This document shows, piece after piece, positions 34,101 through 44,800 of a stretch of DNA of 64,000 nt. Every line of letters begins with the position of its first letter. Position 1 is the first letter of the stretch. Made by a program: the position numbers and the translations under genes. A model generated the notes under the pieces. It saw nothing but the letters and a program-made list of their open reading frames with translations, did not search any database and had not been told where the DNA came from. Source of the DNA: Numida meleagris (Eukaryota; Chordata; Aves; Galliformes; Numididae); NCBI RefSeq assembly GCF_002078875.1, contig NC_034424.1:652945-716944 (forward strand). Direction: 5' to 3'.

Positions 34101-36713
34101 CAGAGGCAAGTGCTGGAGAGTGGAGGAAGGTTCGTTGCTGCTCAGGGGAACCCTAATGTCTGTAACAAGGCTGTGGGGTGAGGGCCCAGTGCCTCATGGT
34201 GATTGGAACAAGAACGGGCAAAAAGTGATATCCATTGCACGTTAGCAGAAATAAATCGGCGTCCACTTCATTTTTGATAAAGTGGTTTCTCAGTTTTGGC
34301 TGTGCCCCTGGCTCTGATATCACTGTGATGGAGGAGTGGGGACAAAATACGAGTTGGACTAGATGGCCTTTGTGGGTCCCTTCCAACCTTAAGGATTCTA
34401 TGTGTCTATGAAAATGGATGCATGCTTACCACAGAGTACAAACTCCCAATGCCCTGGGCACACAGCTGTTGCTGTAGCTGATTGCTTACATGGCATGGCC
34501 TGGCTGTCCCTACAACTCTGTACCTGCACCCCATAGCATGGTGTTGCTCTGGTGCAGATGAAACCCTGTGGGCAGTGGGGCCAGGATGATGGCAGAGTGT
34601 CTGCATCCTGTGTCTGGATGGCAGTGTCTGTGGGCTGCTTCTCTCCTTTCCATCCTCAGCCCCAGCGCCAGGGTGATGCTAACAGCTCCCTCTCTCTCAA
34701 CAGCACAGTCCGTATCCCCGGCAGATATCACACCCTTGCTACCCCATGCCATGGGAGATGGAGATAGTTGAGGAGTGTGCAGATAGAATGCAGCTTCAGT
34801 CCTTCTTTCTGAGTTAGGGCCTGCAAGATGTGGTGGGGCCAAACCAGATACCAAGAACAACAACTTCTCCACACAGACAGAGAGGCACTGCCCGTGGGAG
34901 CGAGATTCCAGCCTTACAGGGAGGCAGTGGCACCACCACCCCAGCCCTGCTCAACAGTGGCAGGACTAACAAAATGCATGGGAAGGTTAAAGTCATCCAC
35001 AGGTTGGATCCTGCTTCTCCTCAAATCCCCCTGGGGTCTAGATCCTGCTTTCTGGGAGAGTGTAAGCACAGGCTGAGCTGGGGGGTAGGGGTCTCAGTGG
35101 CATCCCACATCAAGCGCTGGTAACGGCTCCCTCTCTCTCAACAGGACAGCCCGTACCCCCAGCAGATATCACACCCCTGCTACCCCAGGGGATACCAGGA
35201 GAACATCACCACAGCAGAGCTCTACGACAGTCCCTGCGTCCCCGCTCCGGGCACGCCCAGCCCTGCTCAGGTCCTCACGGTGACAGGGACAGGGAACCCG
35301 GCGGCGTGCCGCACTGCCATCCTGAAGCTCTTCAACTTCACCTGTGGGGCCAACAGGACGTGCGGGTTCGACGGGGTCTATCAGCCGCCCGTGCGGGGAC
35401 AGTTCTTTGTAAGGAGCCTCTGACTGCACAGTGGTGGTGTGGGTGCGGGGTTCTGGGGTGCCAGTCTGGTCAGTGCTCCAGAAAAGCTGCTGTAGGAAGA
35501 AGTGACAATGCCTTGAAATGGGGTGCCTTGAAAACTGGGATGTACCTGATGCATGGAGACATGCAGGGTGCTCAGCTGTGTGCCAAACACACTCCGACTG
35601 CCATGTTCTGTATTTCAGCACAGAGTGCAGTCCCCAGTGCTCTCTCCATGCTGGTTAGCAGGCAGCACCCTATGTGGCCTGCCCTTGGGATGCCTGCAGA
35701 GCACCCCAAGTGTGGGGCAGGAGGGTGGCAGGAGCCTGGGTGCTTCGCTAACCTGCTGCCTTTTGTCATAAACACCCACAGGCTTTTTCAGCATTTTATT
35801 ACAACCTCCACTTCCTGAACCTGACTGAAGAGCAATCCCTGAGTTCCGTCAATGACACTCTCTGGAAATTCTGCTCCAGGAATTGGATGACGGTGAGATC
35901 CTGTCCAGGTGCTGCTGGTCTCGGCCCTTGTCTCTCTCAGCCTTGGCACCAGGTGGCTTGGGCTCTGTCCTCTGCTGTGCGGAAGGGCCGCTGGGGGGAG
36001 CTGGAAGGAGCACAAAGATCTCTGGGCCGGGTGGGAGAGCAGCCTGCATCCTCCCACGTGCTCCTCGTTCCCCAGGTCTTTGCTTCTGGCTGCACTGCAG
36101 AGCCTTTCCCTACAATGTGGGTGCACCGAGCATTGCTCTGTACATGCAGTCTCACCTTGCTCTTTCTAATCTACAGTTGCAGAAGGACTTTCCCACCAGG
36201 AACAGGATCCACCTCCGTGACTCCTGTGCAGCCAGCTCCTACGTCCTCACCCTCCTGCTGCAAGGCTACAAATTCGACAGCAAGACATGGCTCAACATCC
36301 ACTTCCAAAAGCAGGTGAGAAGGCACCCAGCTGCCCTTTGCTTCACAGCTGCTTCACAAAGCTTGCACACTTGTGCCTGCCCTGCTCCTGTCCCTGGGGT
36401 GCAGGATCAAGCGATGATGGGTTGGCACAGTCCACCACCCGTGTCTGAGCTTGCCTGATACTTTGCAGCCCTTCACATCCTTCTTCCTTCTCTGTTTGCA
36501 CAGGTCTCAAATGTAGACGTTGGCTGGACTCTGGGCTATATGCTCAATCTCACCAACATGATTCCCTCGGAGACCCCTCAGAGAGTTGTAGTGCTCACAA
36601 AAAGCAAATGGGTAGCAGCCACAGTTGTACTGGCCATCATACTGATTCTCATCTTCTGCGTGATTGCGGCCTTATGCTACGGGAAGGACTCCTCTGGTTA
36701 TGAGAGCCTCTAG
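30818..36713 (+). CDS. ENTPD8-like ecto-nucleotidase, copy B, 502 aa
   Basis: GDA1/CD39-family ecto-apyrase. Exons: 30818-30943, 31138-31255, 32591-32741, 33006-33165, 33480-33710, 35145-35408, 35782-35892, 36177-36314, 36504-36713; all GT-AG, phases close, no internal stop. ACR1-5 are intact ([49 protein letters not shown]). The N-terminal anchor contains four Val-Leu-Ala units from a 9-nt repeat. The C-terminal membrane helix ends in a cytosolic tail [11 protein letters not shown], unlike A or C. Exon 5 begins YSFTGKW and has VGALD and [10 protein letters not shown], close to human ENTPD8 and unlike ENTPD2, so I place it in the ENTPD8 clade although its GC-rich exon 1 superficially recalls ENTPD2. 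Exons 2, 3, 4 and 6 are near-identical to A. Intron 2 carries a large CR1; intron 5 carries a broken exon 6 stub. Confidence 0.9.
31138..31291 (+). repeat. A/B homology block 1 (exon 2), B arm
   Basis: Inverted partner of 27722-27875. Differences are mostly synonymous or third-position, with one Gln to Arg change (YVYQW to YVYRW). Confidence 0.8.
31512..32230 (+). mobile_element. CR1 LINE, 3' part of ORF2, in copy B intron 2
   Basis: A frame from about 31,500 to 32,048 encodes the C-terminal part of CR1 reverse transcriptase, with motifs [32 protein letters not shown] and [10 protein letters not shown]. The 3' tail ends in CAATTCTGTGATACTGTGAT. It is 5'-truncated but its frame is largely open, so the insertion is probably fairly young. 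It lies in the sense orientation. Confidence 0.95.
32552..32755 (+). repeat. A/B homology block 2 (exon 3), B arm
   Basis: Inverted partner of 26790-26993, the same 204-bp length, about 96% identical by eye including intron sequence before the acceptor. Confidence 0.85.
33006..33165 (+). repeat. A/B homology block 3 (exon 4), B arm
   Basis: Inverted partner of 25896-26055 with three differences seen. One His to Arg change results (KAIHEYP to KAIREYP). Confidence 0.85.
34338..34410 (+). mobile_element. CR1 LINE 3' tail fragment in copy B intron 5
   Basis: GAGTTGGACTAGATGGCCTTT, TCCCTTCCAACCTTAA and a terminal GATTCTATGTGTCTATG identify a short CR1 3' end. Confidence 0.85.
34704..34745 (+). 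pseudogene. Orphan 5' stub of the original copy B exon 6
   Basis: After a good acceptor (TCTCTCTCAACAG) these 42 bases match the first 42 bases of functional exon 6 at 35145 with five differences (about 12%). The encoded start [14 protein letters not shown] parallels [14 protein letters not shown]. It then breaks directly into sequence collinear with intron 5 of copy A. It has no donor, and its frame runs to a stop near 34,816. I interpret it as the surviving 5' end of the pre-transfer exon. Confidence 0.88.
34746..35443 (+). repeat. A/B homology block 4 (intron 5 + exon 6), B arm, 698 bp
   Basis: Inverted partner of 23752-24449, two substitutions in 698 bp. Its left edge is exactly where the orphan exon stub ends and its right edge is about 35 bp past the exon 6 donor. 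B's working exon 6 therefore appears to be an imported copy. Confidence 0.95.
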
Positions 36714-37239
36714 AAGCGCTGGCTTCAGAGGCTGCTGGAGCCACCTGGTGCTGGTGCCAAACTTGTGCAAGGAGCCGCTATTGGGGGAATCACCCCCGTG
36801 TCCTGGAGCTGCAGACTTGTAATGTGGGGAGCCTGCGTCCTGGCCTGGTGAGCTGGAACCAGCACAGGCCTTACAAAAACCTCCCTGTAACTGTGTGCTG
36901 TGTGGCTTTCTTTTGCCCTCACTGCTTGCTGGAGAAGCTCTAGGAGAGGGGGTGTGGTGGTGTGGGGCAGGGCTTGGCACTGATGACATGGGGCAGCTAG
37001 AGATGGTGGGACCCAAGGGGTGGGGAAGAGAGAAGATGTGTTTGGCAGCAGCAGTATTGTCGCAGGGCAGGTTACTGCCTATGGAAGGTAACCACGTGGG
37101 GCAGAGGCATCCTGCCCCATTCCAGGGCAGGGGCCCAAATCGCTGGGCAGAGGGACAGCGGTGTTGGGCTGCTTCCTGCTGGGTGCCCCAACATGTCCTG
37201 GTGCTGGGGCTGTTCCTCCCCAGGGACAGGACTTGGCTT

Positions 37240-37680
37240 TGCTCCTTGTTGAGCTCCACAGTGCTGCTGTCATCCTTGAGGTTGCTTCCACCTGTCACGG
37301 TCCCTCTGGAAGGCAGCATGACCCTCTGGTGCATCAGCCATGCCACACAGTTTTGCATCCTCTGCAAACTTGCTGAGGGAGCACTCTTCCCCATCATTCA
37401 GATCATTAATGAAGATGTTAAATAGAACGGGGCTCGATACTGACCCCTGGGATACATGAGTGGCATCCAATCAGACCTTGTGCCACGGCCATTGTTTCTG
37501 TGTGTGACCCGTCAATCCATTTCACTGCCCCTCCAGCCCTTACGTCAGCAGCTTCTCTATGGGGATGTTCTAGGGGATGGTGTCAAGGCCCTACTGAAGT
37601 CTGGGTAGAAAATAGATGTCAGCAGCCCCCCTGTTTTCCTGCACAAGGTCAATCTTTTGTTGGCTGTGCCCCTCGTCTGT
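37240..37680 (-). mobile_element. CR1 LINE internal fragment (reverse transcriptase core)
   Basis: On the minus strand the frame includes QGSVSSPVLFNIFINDL followed by KFAEDAKL, the CR1 reverse-transcriptase palm. The catalytic FADD box is altered to FAED, so this copy is dead. The fragment lies in the probable 3'UTR of copy B, antisense to it. Confidence 0.88.
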
Positions 37681-37905
37681 GCCAGGCAGACATCTCACCT
37701 TTCCAGCACGCAGGAGGTTTGGAAACCCCTCTTGGAAGCCAAAGGCTTTGTCCTCATTCCCCACCAAAGTCTGGTGGGTGCTGCGAGGTCTCCAGCACTG
37801 AGCAATGCTGAGAAGGGGCCAGATATCGCTTCCTGTGGCTGAGGCAACTGTTCTGTCCCCTGTGTCCCCATTGTCATTACCCGCCCTTACCTCTGAGGCG
37901 GAAGC

Positions 37906-37911
37906 AATAAA
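37906..37911 (+). terminator. Candidate poly(A) signal for copy B
   Basis: AATAAA occurs about 1.2 kb after the copy B stop. It is the first canonical hexamer I noticed on this strand, but the long 3'UTR would include the CR1 fragment, so the assignment is tentative. Confidence 0.4.
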
Positions 37912-38340
37912 ATCTTATCGGCTCAGGAGCAAAATAACAAGCATTTCTGTCTTCACTGACTTTTCCAGTGTTTACTTCTGGATAACAAGAGTAGCTGGGT
38001 GCCTGCCTTTCTGCAACAACTGCAAAGGTCAGCTCCGTGCTGCTGGGAGGCAGACATGCTCCTGGCAAATAACAAAGTGAATCATGCACAGGGCAGATAA
38101 GGAGTGAGCAGAACCAAAGGCAAAGACAAGGGCACAGCTGTGGGGAAGACCCAGCTCAGCACCATGCACAGGTCAGGGCAAGACCTGCAGCCAGGTGCAC
38201 TTGCAGCCTGGCATCCACTGTATACAGGTCTTGTGGTGGTGGGACAGTCTGGTGTCCAGGAACGCAGTGGGGAATAATGATCCCTCTGTCCTGTAAGAAA
38301 AGGAAGAGATGATGAGGTGAGGTGAGATGATGACATGGGA

Positions 38341-38409
38341 TTGAGATGCGATGCGATGCGATGCGATGAGATGAGATGAGATGAGATGAGATGAGATGAG
38401 ATGAGATGG
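38341..38409. repeat. (GATGC)n-(GATGA)n pentanucleotide microsatellite
   Basis: About four GATGC units switch to about nine GATGA units. The two-phase array suggests expansion from a single C to A change. It lies downstream of the copy C stop codon on the far side of its last exon. Confidence 0.95.
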
Positions 38410-38780
38410 ACTCTGGAGAGGTGTGGACCACCGTCTTGGCTGTGGATGCTCAATTTGCCTTTCAACTCCCAGGCCATCAGCTGAGGCCAGACAGTAGGTT
38501 CTTAAGGAAAGCCAGCTGGGGCATCGCAGAACCTTCTGTGCCCTCAGACTGGCACAGCTGGCAGGAACCTTCCTGGCTGACCATGGTCAGACCTGGCACT
38601 GGAGAAAGCACCTCACATCCCTGTACCAGCACTCACGATGGTCTGGCACTCAGGTCCTGCACGGCCAGATGGGCTCTTCTGAGCTCCATGCTCCAGCCAA
38701 TGGGGTGGAGGACAAATCTCTTACAGGATTAATGGTGTGAGGATGCAGATCGGCCTGGCTGATCCCTCAAGAGGATCCTT

Positions 38781-38838
38781 GGGAAACCTCCCGTGGTGCC
38801 TATCTGCATGGCTGGGACCAGTCCTATGGGCCAACCTT
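38781..38838. repeat. 58-bp direct repeat, copy 1 (downstream of copy C)
   Basis: Matches 39871-39928 with two mismatches, starting GGGAAACCTCCCGTGGTGCC. This copy lies just past the copy C stop codon. Confidence 0.95.
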
Positions 38839-38869
38839 TGGTTCTTCAGTGCAGTAGAGGTTACCATTC

Positions 38870-41800
38870 CTACGTCCACAAAAGCACAACCAGGGCAACG
38901 AGCCCCAAGGCCAGGGTGAGGGTGATGAAGGCGACAGCTGCAGCCCACAGGGAGGGAGTGTGCCCCTTCACCCATACTGGAGCCTCCGCTGGGATCATGT
39001 TGGTGAGGTTCAGCATGTAGCCCAGCGTCCAGCCCACGTTGGTGCTCCCCACCTGACCAAGGAGAGGGGACACTGTGTTAGCCCAGTGCTGCCGCATTCC
39101 CACCTGCTGGCCAAGTTCCCTACTTACCTTCATCTGGAAGAAGATGTTGTTCCAGCTGGTCTCGTTGAACTTGTAGGCATCCAGGAGGAGTGTGAGGATG
39201 TAGTTGGCGTTGGCGCAGTATTTAGGCAGTCGCTCAGGATTCTCTTCAGGGTAATTAGAAGACAGCTGGGAGGAGCATGTTTGAGGAAGAAACAAAGTTG
39301 TTTGTAGGCAATTTCCAGGTTGGTGAGCAGTCACGAGCAGGGGTCTGCAGGGCTCTATTTTAGGACCAGTTGTCTTTAATGTTAGGATTAGTGACCTGGA
39401 TGCAGGGCACAGCACAGCTCCCAGGGCAGCAGGCACAGCCCTGAGCTGCTGGAGCTCAGGGAGCGCTGGGACACCGCTCTCAGCCATAGGGTTGGGGTTT
39501 GAGTGGTGCTGTGTGGGGCCGGGTTGGGCCCAGTGATCCCTGCAGGTCCTGTCCAGCTCTAGTTTCTATGAATTGAGGTGTTTTGGACCTGTCCACATGG
39601 GGCAACTCCTCTCAGGAAAATCTAATTCCCATGTGAAATAGACATTGGTTGGAGCTCCTCTTGCTCCACATTCTCCCATCTCAGCCTCATTGTGCAAGGG
39701 GCTCCTGCTCTCTGTCCCATGGTGGTTCTACCACATTTCTTAGCCTTATTTACCCCACTGGACTCTTCCTCAAAGTAGTGTCAGCTGGTAGCTCCTCTCA
39801 CCCTCCCCCTGGGCTCCGTCCTCACCTTCATCCCAGCTCCTGTGGTGCTTTGACCTGCCCCTTTCCCCGTGGGAAACCTCCCGTGGTGCCTATCCGCATG
39901 TCTGGGACCAGTCCTATGGGCCAACCTTCCCCTTTTCATGTTGTATGAGCAGAGAGAGCTGCTGAGGGTGGCTGCAGGATTGTCCTGGCTCCTTTCTAGA
40001 GCTCTGGTTTAGCTCTGCTGTGTAGGATGCAGCTTAGTGACTAGGGAGCCTTGCCCTTGCAGAGTCCCTACTCCTCTTCCTCCACCCATTTGCTTCTGAA
40101 ACTTCCCCATATCTTTCCATAACAGGAAACATACATCCTCCCAGGTTCTTGCACAGAATCGCTCAATGGTCTCCCTGACGGTGGCCAGTGACTGTCCCTC
40201 AGTCAGGTTGAGAAACTTGAAGTTATAGTAAAAAGCAGAAAAGGCCTGAAAAGCAAGAGGTAGAAATACTAGTGAGTTACAATGAGGGATGCCCCCTAGG
40301 GAGCTGCCCTCTCTCCACCCGAGCAGGAAGGCCCGCTTGCATGGGTGGCTTTCACTGGGTCTGTCCCAGCCTTGCACAGCCCCAGGCATCACTATCTCTG
40401 TCCCAGCAGAGATGATGGCTGGGGGTCTCAATACGCATCTGTTTTATTAGAAGAGTCCCATTTTTAGAGCTGTCTGGAACTCCTGGTGTGCCCTGGGGCA
40501 CTGGCAGTGTGGGTGCTGCTTGTCCCCACTCTGCTGCAGGGAGGTGACAGTGGCACGGGGCACAGTGGGACACCACAGCACCAGGGGGACACACACAGCT
40601 GGGGGGTAGGAGGACGGGGTTTGCCTTACAAAGAACTGCCCGCTGACGGGGGGCTGGTAGATGCCATCGAAGGAGCAGTCCTGGCTCTGTCCACATGCTG
40701 AGAAGTTGAAGAGCTTCTTGATGGCAACCAGGCACCCGCTGGCATTGCTCCTGCCCTCCAGGGTCACATTTCTGTCATCGAGAGGCAGGCGTGGGTCACT
40801 CTGGTTGGTGCATGGGCTGGTGCGGAAGGAAGACAGCGAGATGGTTTCCTTGTAGTCTTTAGGGTAGCAAGGGTGTTCAACTAGTGTGCTGGAGGACGAC
40901 TCCTGGGAATAGCAAAATCCAATGATTTGCAGGCTGCAGTCTCCTCCAGACCTCTTGGTGGCCATGCTGGGTGGCTTCCTCCCAGGACATAGGTGTGCAG
41001 GCATCTCCCACCTCTTCAGCAGGGAATGACTCTCACACTTAAGTCCTGATCTTGTCTGTCCACAGTTCCAACCAGAGATTAGCACTAGTTCTCCCCCCCG
41101 TCTTGTCCGGTCCCAGTCTGCATGTTATTCCTTCCCATTGAGGCAGTCAAATGTCACAGCCCCAGCAGGGTGCTCTGGGACACACAAAGCCCTCTCCATC
41201 CCAGCTCTTACCTGGTTCCAGTTCCAGCCCCAGCCAGGGAAACCACCTGGGACTTTCCTGGCTGTGCAGCATGAGCAAACTCTTCTGCCCTCAGGCTGCT
41301 CCTCCATGAAGACCCTCTTTCTCTCTGACCTTCCAAAAATGCCCTGAGAAATGTCTCTGTTCTTTTTCCTCATGTCCATGCACACATAGAGCAATTGAGG
41401 AGCAGCTATCAGAGACCACGCCAACTCCCTCCTTAAAGCATCACTGACTAGACTGGGTTGCTCAGAACCTTGTCCCATCAAGTTTTGAATATCTCCAAGG
41501 ATAGAGACTGCACAGCATTTCTGGGCCCTATTCTGATATTTGTCCACCATTGTTGGGAAGAAAACTTTTAACTGCATCTGATCAGAAGCTCCCATGCTGC
41601 TGCTTTTGGAAATGTCGCTTTGCATCTCCAAGAGGAGTCTGATCCTGACATTTTTGCACCCTCCTGTGAGGCTGATGCATAAATCCAGACAAACCCTCCC
41701 AAGCCTTCCCTTCTGATGCTTGCCATGCTCCTCCCCACACCTGCCTACGCATGTCCAGGGAGCCTTTAACAGCTCTCAGTCTCTACTGATGCCTCTCTGA

Positions 41801-44800
41801 ATGAGCATGTTCTGTTCATTTTTTTAATATATTAACAAGAGGGTGCTTGGTATCACAAGAGTAGAATCTGATTCCCCCCCCCAGTTCTCCTCTCACCATA
41901 ATTAACTCTTTTGCCAGGCGCTTCCACATCTCATTCTGCCCGTAGCAGAGGTAGCTGTGTGTGTAGATGTTGTAGTTGTATCCGTACAGCATGAACCTCG
42001 AGGTTTCATTCCAGTTTATAAATGAACCCTTGGGGGCAAAGCTGATCTGAGTTGATGCTCCTCCAAGATCCAGTGCCCCAAAACTGTTGGCTGCCTCTGG
42101 ATGGACCCACGTGTGTGCTTTTGGGGAGTACTGCCAAGACAAAACAAGAGAGGAAGAGGAGGATGAGACAGCGGGGATTAATTGCTCTCAGCAACATTTT
42201 CACCCCATGTAAATCAATGAGGAGTTGTTATTAAATTTTGTGGATTTAGGGTCTTAACTGGCTCTTCCTGTACATGAGGTCCCACTGTCCCACTGGGAGC
42301 AAAGGAGCAGTGTTTGGTTCCTGCTTCCTTCAGAGTGACCCGTGGAACCCAGACTGAGGCTCCCCAGTGCCACGTGGACATGGACATGGACACGGACTTT
42401 CCCTGGGCAGTGAGGCAAAGCCAGCAGGAGCAGCCTGTCCCCATTGGGCTGCATGGCCCCTAAGAGATGCCCATGTCCACGTGGTGCAAAGATGTGCCCC
42501 CATTTTTTAGGAGGAACACCCCCATTCCTGATTTCTCCCCTCTCTTCTGTTGTAAACAAGTCAGATGATAACTGGCTGCTTCCCCCAGATCATGGCTGAG
42601 AGCCATTAACCCAGACCCTTCCTTCTGTGCTGGCAAAGAAGCAGATGTTTCACCCCTCCCACCTTGGTGAAGGACTCCAGCAGGTAGTTGATGGTGATCC
42701 AGCCATAAGCTCCCTCCTCTTCTCCTGTAATGATCTGAGCCCCACAGAAAGCCACAGGATACTCTTGCATGGTTTTAGCAATTTCGGCCAGGACTTGGTC
42801 GGCAGCTGAGCTGTTCTGTTCCCTAAGAAGGATTCAAAGGTTGGGACCCAGGATAAGACATCCACAGCTTCCCTGGGCAGCCTGTTCCAGTGCCTCACAG
42901 ACCTCATAGTGAAGAATTTGTGCCTTATATCTAACCTAAACCCACCTTTTAAAGCCATCATTACACTCCCTGACACAGTCCCTCCCCATCTTTTCTGCAG
43001 CCTGACCAGTTCCCTCTGGGTGGCAGCCCTTCTCTCCAGCATGTGTCAGCACCACTCAGTTTGGTGTCGTCCTCAAATGTGCTGAGGGTCACAGGTGACC
43101 ACCCACCCAGGGCTGGCTGCTGGGCTCAGGGGGTTCTGCCAGGATAGGGCCAGAACGGCTTCCGACCCCTAAGTGGGGCAGAGTGCCCGGGGCTGCGGGC
43201 TGTGCTCGCTCTCTGAAGCAAGGAACCCTCAGGGTATGACCCAGCTCCTCTGCAGGGAAGGGATCAGATTGCCAAGGCACCGAAATAATGTTAGAAACGT
43301 GTAACCATAAAACCAAGAGCCATGAAATGAAGGCTGACATTTGAAGAAAGTTAATACCGGATGGGGAAAGGCCAAGTCCCTCAGCACCTCTTTGCCTCCT
43401 GCCTCTGCCCTGCCCTCCCACCATCACATCTGGGCAGACACAGGACCCTCCTGAGCTGTGGGGTCCCAGGATGTCAGTGGCCATCTCTGGGCAGCCTCCC
43501 TGACCCCAGAGCAGCTCAGCCACCCATGGGCCGGCTTCATCCCCTGCCCAGGGTTGGCTCAGGGCAGCAGGAGAGCTGGAAGCACTTGGCAGCCCAGCCT
43601 CAAGCAGGATGCAGTGCCACTGCCCCACCAGCCCTGCAGCCCACAGCAGTACCTCAATAGCCTCATGCCTGCTGTCGCTCCGAAGTAAGCTGAGACATCC
43701 CTCTGCTTCGCAGCAGGAACGACCTTTAGGGCTTTATCCAGGCACTCCCTTAGGGAATCACCAGCTTTTGGGGGATCATCGGCATAGCTTGATATGCCTG
43801 GCCCTGGAAGAGAGTCAGGCTGGGACAGGCTGATGAGGAACAGATGAAGGAGTGGGAGGATACAGGGCAGTGAGATCTGACACCTCTTAGCAAGAATGGG
43901 TGTTTTATCAGGGTCCCCCTGTCCTGCTGGACCTGGCTCCCAGACCTGTGAGAATCTCCCCCTCTTCAGGCTGGCCCACTGTACCTGCTGTCCTAGCTGA
44001 GCCCTGAGCAGATGTTTAGCATTTGTCCATGTTTTAGCACTGGGATTAGACAGGTTTGGGCTCTCTACATCCACCCAGAAAGAGGCAGGCTATTCTTTCT
44101 AGTCCCTTTCCTCCCCATCAAGAAGTTGCAGTGGAGTGTCAGTGCCTTACCATGATGGTGAGGCTTTGCCCACGCTTGCATCCTCTTTAGATGCCAGAAC
44201 AGGAACACAGAGAGCACAGAGGCAAAGCAGAGCCCAAGAAGTTGAAAGCAGAAGAAATGGGACCTGCCACCTTCAAGCACTGAATGAGCCAAAGCACCAA
44301 CCAGAAAGGGCAAGAGCTGTCTGAGGGACCCCATCACATCCCCCACATACACCGTGTCAGGATGAGACCTTCCCCCTTCAGGACAACTTGTGCAGTCCAA
44401 GGTGGAGGGTGAAATCGAGAGGAAGACCGAGACACTTCAGTCCCACCAAGTGTTTGGACTTGTGTGGCAAGGGCAGGCCAAGGAGGGGGAGGCCAGGTCA
44501 ACCCACCCACCATGCAAGCCTTTGCCCAGGGAATACTGACCCTGGACATCACAGGACAAGGTCTGGCTGACCACACCGGTGTTGTTCTGCTTGTCCGAGT
44601 CCCACTCGTAGACAAACAGAGAGGTGTGGGATGAGCCTGCATCAAACACCATCCCGTACTGGAAGGAACAACCAAGACATCACGCTGGTGGGAGGAGCAG
44701 CCTGGCCCCGGCCCTGCCGGGTTCATCAGCACAGGGCATGCCTCAAAAGCAGCTCTGCGAGGTAGGGCTGTGTGCACCAGGCAGAGTGCAGTGCCAAGAG

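Larger units (their letters stand above)
36714..38869. other. Gap between convergent copies B and C
   Basis: This holds the 3'UTRs of both genes, a CR1 fragment, a pentanucleotide microsatellite and one arm of a 58-bp direct repeat. No further gene is supported. Confidence 0.7.

Noticed and set aside
30818..36713. Naming copy B ENTPD2
   Set aside because: The GC-rich first exon suggested it, but exon 5 and exon 9 residues ([20 protein letters not shown]) match ENTPD8 rather than ENTPD2.
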